Below are positions 57,972 through 64,000 of a stretch of 64,000 bases of DNA, piece by piece. The notes beneath the pieces were generated by a model that saw only the letters and a program-made list of their open reading frames with translations, searched no databases and had not been told where the DNA came from. Every line of letters starts with the position of its first letter. Position 1 is the first letter of the stretch. The stretch comes from Hysterium pulicare CBS 123377. Lineage: Eukaryota > Ascomycota > Dothideomycetes > Hysteriales > Hysteriaceae. The stretch spans positions 1-64,000 of the forward strand of contig AJFK01000506.1 of NCBI GenBank assembly GCA_000467715.1, in the 5' to 3' direction. The position numbers were made by a program, and so were the translations under genes.

Positions 57972-60874
57972 ATGACGAGCAATAGCTCCAAGTCACCGAA
58001 ATCACCAAATTCTTTTAGATTGTCACGACAGGGCTTTCGGCCTTTAGGAAGAGACGAATCATCAGAGCAGATGGCTACACACGATATTACAATGGAGAAC
58101 ATACCTCTCGAGACTGTTGTCAGTCATACACCATCGCACGCCAGGACGGTGCATGAAAGCGATACAGAGAAGCATGGCCTTTTCCATCGGGGTGCTCGTG
58201 GCCGGCGGCAGCTCAAAAAGCTCAATTCGAAGAATGCCGCTCTTCGTCCTGGAGACGATGAAGACGGAACCACATTGACTCGAATGGGCAAAATCTACGA
58301 CAAAATTTTGAATTTCAGCATTATCACTCGTTACTTCATCTACGTCCTTCCTCTAGCCCTATTGATAGCTGTGCCCATTGTCATTGGAGCTACCAGTGTT
58401 GGCGAGAAAGCTAAAATTGGGGGCATCAGAATTGTGTGGTTGTTCGCATGGATCGAAGTCGGTAAGAGTTATCCATTCCTGCGATTCTATCTTCCGTTGA
58501 TTTGAAATACTAGTTTGGTTGAGCATATGGGTATCTAAGATCGTGACTCACTTCCTGCCTGCGGTCTTCGAATTCATTATTGGTATTGCTAGCGCAGGTG
58601 TCCGCAAATACGCGCTCGTCATTAAGTCCTTAGAAATTCCACTTTCTCTTGTCGGCTGGGCGGTGGTATCTCTGGCGACTTTCATACCTGTGAGTACAGT
58701 CACAATAACGCATGGCGCGTCATTAACACAAATAGATCACCGAGACCGTCCCCATCCATCGAGGTGAAATCAAAGAGCATTTTCACTGGCAAGATGTTCT
58801 CCGTCAGGTCCTTGTTGCATGCTTGATCTCCGCGTGCATTTTTCTAGGGGAAAGGTTTTTGATCCAACTCATCAGTATCAACTATCACCGGAAGCAGTTT
58901 GACTCCAAAATCAAGGATTCTAAACGGAACGTCTATCTCCTTGGGCTTTTGTACGACGCTTCGAGAGCTCTTTTCCCGGCTTATTGTAACGAATTCGCCG
59001 AAGAAGACTACATCATCCAGGACTCACTTCAGCTCGGCTTAGGAGGAAGCAAGAAAGGGAGCCACAATCGCTCCGGATCTGCTACACCAATTCGATTACT
59101 CCAAGATGTAGGCCGATTCGGTGACAAGATTACCTCTGTCTTCGGCAACGTTGCCCAGGAGATTACTGGCAAGAAAGTCTTCAACCCAAATTCTGCGCAT
59201 TCCATCGTCGTTGAAGCTTTGGAAAAGAATCATTCCGCAGAGGCCTTGGCTCGACGCCTTTGGATGTCGTTCGTGGTTGAAGGCAAGAAATCTCTTTACC
59301 AGGAGGACATTGGCGAAGTTCTCGGTCCAGAGCGTCAAGTTGAAGCCGAAGAGTGTTTTGCTTCCCTTGACCGCGATGGAAACGGCGACATTAGTTTGGA
59401 TGAAATGATCCTCACAGTTACGGAATTTGGCCGTGAGCGAAAATCCATTGCCTCAAGCATGCATGACGTCGATCAAGCTATCAACGTCCTTGATTCACTC
59501 CTTGCAACGGTTGTCTTCCTTGTCTGCATTTTCGTCTTCATTGCTTTGCTGAACCAGAGCTTTGTTACAACTCTGGCTACTTCTGCCACAGCTCTACTGT
59601 CACTATCTTTCGTATTCGCTGCTACTTGCCAGGAAGTTCTCGGTTCCTGCATCTTTCTGTTCGTCAAACATCCGTACGACATCGGTGACCGCATCGACCT
59701 GGGGACTGACCAGCTTACTGTGGAACATATCTCACTGCTGTTCACTGTTTTCAAGCGGATTCAGAACGGCAAGATGGTCCAAATTCCTAACATCGTTCTC
59801 AACAATCTGTGGGTGGAGAATGTCAGCCGCAGTAACGCCATGAGAGAACAGATCTCAATCTTCGTCAGCTTCGATACCAGCTTCGAGGATATCAAGGTGC
59901 TCAAGAACGAGATGCAGAATTTCGTACTCGACAAAGACAACAGCCGCGATTTCCAGCCCGAAATAGAAATCGAATGCGTTAGCATCGCAGAAATGAACAA
60001 ACTCGAATTGCGTGTGGAGATCCGGCACAAGAGCAATTGGGCTAACGAAGCTGTTCGCGCAGGCCGTCGATCTAAATTCATGTGCGCACTAGTTGTAGCA
60101 TTGAGGAAAATTCCAATCAATGGGCCTGGCGGCGGAGATGCTTCTTTGGGTGATGCAGGCAAGCCGTCGTGGTCTGTCTCAATCTCTCCAGAGGAAGCCA
60201 GGGCTGCGAGGGACAAGTACAATTCGGACAAGGACGCCAAACGTCTATTCCCTACCACGAAACCTGATTCTCCGGAGGATAAGGGTAAATCAAGCAGCAC
60301 CGACTACCTTGGTGGTTCCGCTCCTGCAGAGATGAAAGCTATCGACACTCTAAACTCGCGTGCTCCAGGTCAGGATCCGGCTCGTGACGATGCTTGGAAT
60401 GCGCGTGACGACAACAGCACCCTGGGCCGTCCCAGTATGGGTGACCGTCCAGATCTTGAAGAAGTTCGGGGTCTGTTGTACAAGGAAACCAGCAAGGGCA
60501 AACGAAAGCAGGGCCCCGTCTTGGGACCGCAGCAACGTCAAGGAATGCCACCTCTCCCAATTCCCGTGATTGCCTCGCCGCAAGCACCAGGCTCCTACAA
60601 CTATGCCCCACCGCCGCAGTCTGTACCACCTGCATCTCCAAGCTCAATGGCAAGTGGAACAGACGAGTATCAGTCAATGATATCCCCAGCTGCGATGCAG
60701 AGACGGCCGGTTGGATCTCAGTCACCAGGTGAAAATGCCTTCGCAGTCTCCATGCAGAGACCGATTCAAGCACCACGGATGACTACGCAGGGCAGCGCAG
60801 GTTCAAATAACCCGTACAATGTTACATCATCGCCGCCGCAAGAGCCGTATCAGAATGGACGTTATGGAGCCTAA
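57972..60874 (+). CDS. EF-hand MscS-like mechanosensitive channel (Msy1/Msy2 type)
   Basis: Three exons (57972-58461, 58514-58689, 58736-60874) encode 934 aa. A basic N terminus is followed by membrane spans (IITRYFIYVLPLALLIAVPI; ALVIKSLEIPLSLVGWAVVS; QVLVACLISACIFLGERFLI). A single EF-hand has the loop DRDGNGDISLDE. Next come two more spans and the MscS pore and beta domain (FVFAATCQEVLGSCIFLFVK, YDIGDRIDLGTDQLTVEHIS, GKMVQIPNIVLNNLWVENVS). The tail of about 230 residues is disordered and Pro/Gln-rich. Fission yeast Msy1 and Msy2 are ER channels that limit Ca2+ rise during hypo-osmotic swelling, and the same layout suggests that role. All junctions are GT-AG and in phase. Confidence 0.94.
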
Positions 60875-61735
60875 ATGAATTCTTCTCGTCTGATGAAATT
60901 TTCATATTCTATGAGAAGGTGGAACTCATGTACTTGTAGATATTCGCTTCCACCATTCTGCCAGGCTGGATTGCCGTGTATTCATCAAGAGTCACCCCCG
61001 GCTTTTATGATACCAGAGTGTTTACTTTTTCTTTTGTCCTTCGATGCTAGATAGGCTCGATAACGGAACATGGTATGTCGGATGGGCCGACCTCCTGAAC
61101 GAAGAAACGTTCTCGTCAGCAAATGGAATACGTTCCATATTAATTATAGCATGGCTTGGTGTTGCATTTCCAATTACTGTGCAGTGTGCGCGGGTAGTAG
61201 AGGTCTTAAACAGCATGCCGTGATGTCCCGTAGCAGATCTTGGCGTCGGTCTCAACTCTGATCGGCACGTCCAAGAGCCGACGTCAGGTGGAGTATGCAG
61301 GGACTCGCAACCACGTCTCTTTATTCCTCCTTGCAATTGGAAGACGCAACCATAACCCTCCAAGACGAACGCGGATAGCGAGCCAGCCAGTCCCAAACGA
61401 TCTCTTGTCACGTAGTTCTAGATGCCGATGGCGTCATCTACCGGCGCTGCGGGTCCGTCGTTAGAGGATCTTGACCTGCCATCGCCAGCCATGGTGCATT
61501 TTGACCCTGCCGCCGACTGCTCGGTGGTGACTGCTATATTATTATTATTATCTCCGATGCCGCCGAGTAGCTCATCTCTGACCTCCGCCACAAGTTCTTC
61601 CTGTTCACCTCTGCTAACAATACGAAAAGCACTCACCCAGGAAGTTTGACCACTAGATACAAGCCCTCACAAGCAAATCACCCCTCCGATATCTTCCCTA
61701 TCGCCGCTATCCATAACTCCAACCGTTTGGATTCG
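60875..61735. other. Intergenic, channel to ARA2-like gene
   Basis: About 860 bp. A plus-strand frame at 61422-61649 (starting MPMASSTGAAGP) and an antisense one over the same bases are low complexity and unconvincing. An ATT microsatellite (ATTATTATTATT) lies near 61537-61549. Confidence 0.45.
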
Positions 61736-63115
61736 ATGGCAACAACACCGCCAGCAGCACAGGACCCGTTTCCAATTCAGCAAAAGCCCATCCCCTACAT
61801 TAATGCAGCAGGCCAGCGAACACCACTTTCTTCTATTCTCCCACCCCTCATCTTCGGTACCGCAACCTTCAACCACCAATACAACACCGACCCTTTCAAT
61901 CTTGACACCACAGGCTTGGTCTGCGAGGCCTTGACCAAGGGCATTCGCGCCTTCGACACATCACCATATTATGGACCATCCGAGATACTACTAGGCAATG
62001 CGCTCTCCACGCCCTTCGTCCGCTCCACCTTCCCCCGCAACTCCTACTTCATCCTCACAAAAGTTGGCCGTATCGCTGATGCCGAATTCGACTACTCTCC
62101 AGAATGGGTTCGGGGAAGTATAGCTCGTAGTCTAGAGAGACTCCACACGGACTACCTCGACGTCGTATACTGCCACGACGTAGAATTCGTAACCCCAGAG
62201 GAAGTCGTCGGCGCGGTGAAAGAGCTGCGCAGGATAAGAGATGAGGAGGGAGGAAAAGTTAGATATATAGGGATATCAGGCTACCCGATCGACGTCCTGG
62301 GCTCCCTCGCCGAACTCGTCCTCCGCGAAACAGGCGAGCCTCTAGACGCAGTAATGTCCTACGCCAATTTCACAGTCCAGAACCAGACACTAGGAAGTGC
62401 GCGCGGTATCCAGCGTCTCCGCGCCGCAGGCGTCGATGTCGTCCCCAACGCCTCACCTCTCGGAATGGGTCTCCTCCGCCGCCAGGGCGTTCCCATAGGC
62501 GATCTCGGAGATTTCCACCCGGCGTCACGAGAACTCCGGCAAGCAGTTCGCCTTGCCTCCGATTTCTGCGACCGCCACGGCGAAAAGCTCGAAGTCATCT
62601 CCATTCGCTACGCACTCGAAAACTGGCTCTCCGTTGGTGCGGCCGTGGGTTCAAAAGGCGATCCTGCGTCCGGTGTGCCCTGGAAACAGGAATCGAACGA
62701 TGATGTTGGAGGGACGAAACTAGGCGTTAGCGTTATCGGCGTGAGTCGAGCCCCCGAACTGGAAAAAACGATGCTCGTTTGGAGGAGTATCTTAGATGGG
62801 CTAGAGGGTGGGCGCGAAACGGCTATCAAGGCGGGTAGATGGAGTCGAGCGTATGAGTGGGCGCAGAATCGGAAACGAGCGGTGCAGATCCTTGCCGAGG
62901 GCGTGCAGGAGGTGCTGGGGGAGTGGGTGGGCTTCGCGTGGGATAGCCCGGGGCCTGATTTCGTGAATCAGAGGACGGAAACGAGGAAGCAGGCGGCGAA
63001 TGTTAGGGTAGAGGAGGTTGAGGCTCCTTGGCCTACGCCTGCTGCAAGCCCGGAACCGGTTCCTGTGGCGGATGATGGGGAGGTCGGGGAAGAGAGGTGT
63101 CTGCCTCTACGATGA
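61736..63115 (+). CDS. ARA2: Aldo-keto reductase, D-arabinose 1-dehydrogenase (ARA2-like)
   Basis: A single exon encodes 459 aa from the ATG at 61736. The open frame extends 30 codons further upstream but without an ATG. The AKR tetrad is visible: Asp and Tyr in FDTSPYYGPSEILLG (D74, Y79), Lys in FILTKVGRI (about 108) and His in YLDVVYCHDVEF (about 146). The C-terminal NAD(P) site lies in LGVSVIGVSRAPELEKT. The sequence order matches NAD-dependent D-arabinose dehydrogenase, which makes D-arabinono-1,4-lactone for erythroascorbate synthesis. The protein has an insertion before the nucleotide-binding motif (GSKGDPASGVPWKQESNDDV) and a Pro/Glu-rich tail of about 50 residues absent from the yeast enzyme. 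A cytosolic location is expected. Confidence 0.88.
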   Translation: MATTPPAAQDPFPIQQKPIPYINAAGQRTPLSSILPPLIFGTATFNHQYNTDPFNLDTTGLVCEALTKGIRAFDTSPYYGPSEILLGNALSTPFVRSTFPRNSYFILTKVGRIADAEFDYSPEWVRGSIARSLERLHTDYLDVVYCHDVEFVTPEEVVGAVKELRRIRDEEGGKVRYIGISGYPIDVLGSLAELVLRETGEPLDAVMSYANFTVQNQTLGSARGIQRLRAAGVDVVPNASPLGMGLLRRQGVPIGDLGDFHPASRELRQAVRLASDFCDRHGEKLEVISIRYALENWLSVGAAVGSKGDPASGVPWKQESNDDVGGTKLGVSVIGVSRAPELEKTMLVWRSILDGLEGGRETAIKAGRWSRAYEWAQNRKRAVQILAEGVQEVLGEWVGFAWDSPGPDFVNQRTETRKQAANVRVEEVEAPWPTPAASPEPVPVADDGEVGEERCLPLR

Positions 63116-64000
63116 TGATTCGATGGTTGGTTTACGTTTTTAGACCTTTGGGAAGGGCTCGTTCTTCAACCTGGTGGATTTTTGTTGTGAACGCAATTAT
63201 ACGTTCAGGAGGTCTGCGCTGGAATTAGATTTTCTCGTATATGGGCATTACCCCTTGACTAATGGCTCTCTTAATGTGCGGTCGTTATACCTACCCGAAA
63301 TAGAATTCCTTACCAGTCGTCATGAAGTCTATTCAGCTAACTCACCTCATATCATGACTTTTATTCTCCTAACTTCATCCATATGGCTTAATTTAATTTA
63401 TAAGCAGTAAGCCAAGTACCCTCATTGCACCTTTTCCAGATCTATACCTACTCACTACTACCATCTTTAGGAATTTTAAACATTGCTTTATCTTTATTCT
63501 ACAATAGAGAGTATATTTTAAGATTATTATTAAGTCCTATAAAGTTAGGATAGCAGAAATAAGGTTTAGTAGACTTGAGATGAGTAGTCTAAGTTATTCT
63601 TGTCTGTGGAGAGGATGCGATGTTGAACTTTGTTGATGGGGGTTAGCTGGATGGGGTAGATTGAGCAGAAGGTGGAAGGAATATTTTAGTGGACGGCTGG
63701 TATATAAGAGGAAGGTAAAGGGATATAATTATTAATTTAGTATCAGTACTCTACTAAGAAGCTTCTTTTGAATATCTTAGGGTATAGCTTAGTTTTATTG
63801 ACTAGACCTGCCAGCCTGCATTTCAAGTATATGGAAGAAAGTAGCAATATCGATGATACTGAAGCTCACATGTCGGGCTACAAAACAGACGGCCCATATA
63901 GATCTAGGTGCCTCATCACATGGTCCTCATCTGATACTTTTTTCACCTGCATCACATACCTGCCAACTGTACTCACTCCACCTAGCACAGTACACACCTA
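63116..64000. other. Right-end intergenic region, AT-rich
   Basis: About 885 bp to the window edge. From about 63420 to 63800 it is AT-rich (for example TTTTAAGATTATTATTAAG) with TATATAAGAGG at about 63701. It may be an old repeat or the promoter of a gene beyond the window. Nothing can be assigned. Confidence 0.45.

Noticed and set aside
61422-61649. 75-codon plus frame and its antisense partner before the ARA2-like gene
   Set aside because: Low-complexity Ser/Pro/Leu text with no family likeness; probably leader sequence of the dehydrogenase gene.
61646-61735. N-terminal 30-codon extension of the ARA2-like protein
   Set aside because: It would have to start on TTG. The in-frame ATG at 61736 gives a normal N terminus.

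Overview
The window is a piece of a filamentous ascomycete chromosome (Pezizomycotina). Genes are split by short GT-AG introns of about 45-150 nt, often with CTRAC-like branch points a few bases before the AG. The content is typical of this group: a HET-domain gene, a GPI-anchored Ser/Thr-rich wall protein, an EF-hand MscS channel, NTE1 and an acid trehalase. Leotiomycetes is my best guess from overall resemblance, but the sequence alone does not prove it. Most coordinates below are spliced models I built by hand; the reading frames close in every intact model.

Layout. 0.2-7.2 kb: divergent arp9 (-) and NTE1 (+). 8-15.7 kb: mitochondrial glycine decarboxylase P-protein (GCV2) and a secreted or vacuolar acid trehalase. 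16.1-24.1 kb: pantothenate kinase (-), a telobox/Myb telomere-binding-type protein (-) and, divergent to it, a GDT1-like cation/proton exchanger. 24.9-30.3 kb: HET-domain protein, alpha/beta hydrolase and a tiny hydrophilic protein. 30.3-34.7 kb: a gene-poor island holding a broken APH-family kinase gene, other coding-like scraps and a tRNA-like Pol III locus with a large insertion. 34.8-40.2 kb: OPT-family transporter and BCS1 AAA chaperone, both (-). 40.6-45.7 kb: RRM protein with micro-exons (+), a nitrilase-family hydrolase (-) and eIF3 subunit L (+). 46.4-52.7 kb: coiled-coil protein, a small 89-aa protein, a nucleolar-type RRM protein (-), a Cys-rich membrane protein (+) and a small mitochondrial-type membrane protein (-). 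53.2-63.1 kb: DUF2458 protein, GPI wall protein, MscS-like channel and D-arabinose dehydrogenase (ARA2-like AKR).

Most genes are unrelated housekeeping loci. The recurring architecture is compact divergent pairs sharing 280-660 bp promoters: arp9/NTE1, telobox/GDT1, BCS1/RRM, nitrilase/eIF3L, nucleolar RRM/Cys-rich membrane protein, and COX14-like/DUF2458. I see no secondary-metabolite cluster, CRISPR array, intact transposon or virus-like element. No convincing new multi-gene system is visible. The most unusual things are the tRNA-like locus with its partial duplicate 3.5 kb away, the decayed island around it, several splicing oddities (10-nt exon, non-GT donor, frame-neutral intron, competing acceptors), and unusually long N-terminal extensions on the GDT1 and OPT proteins.
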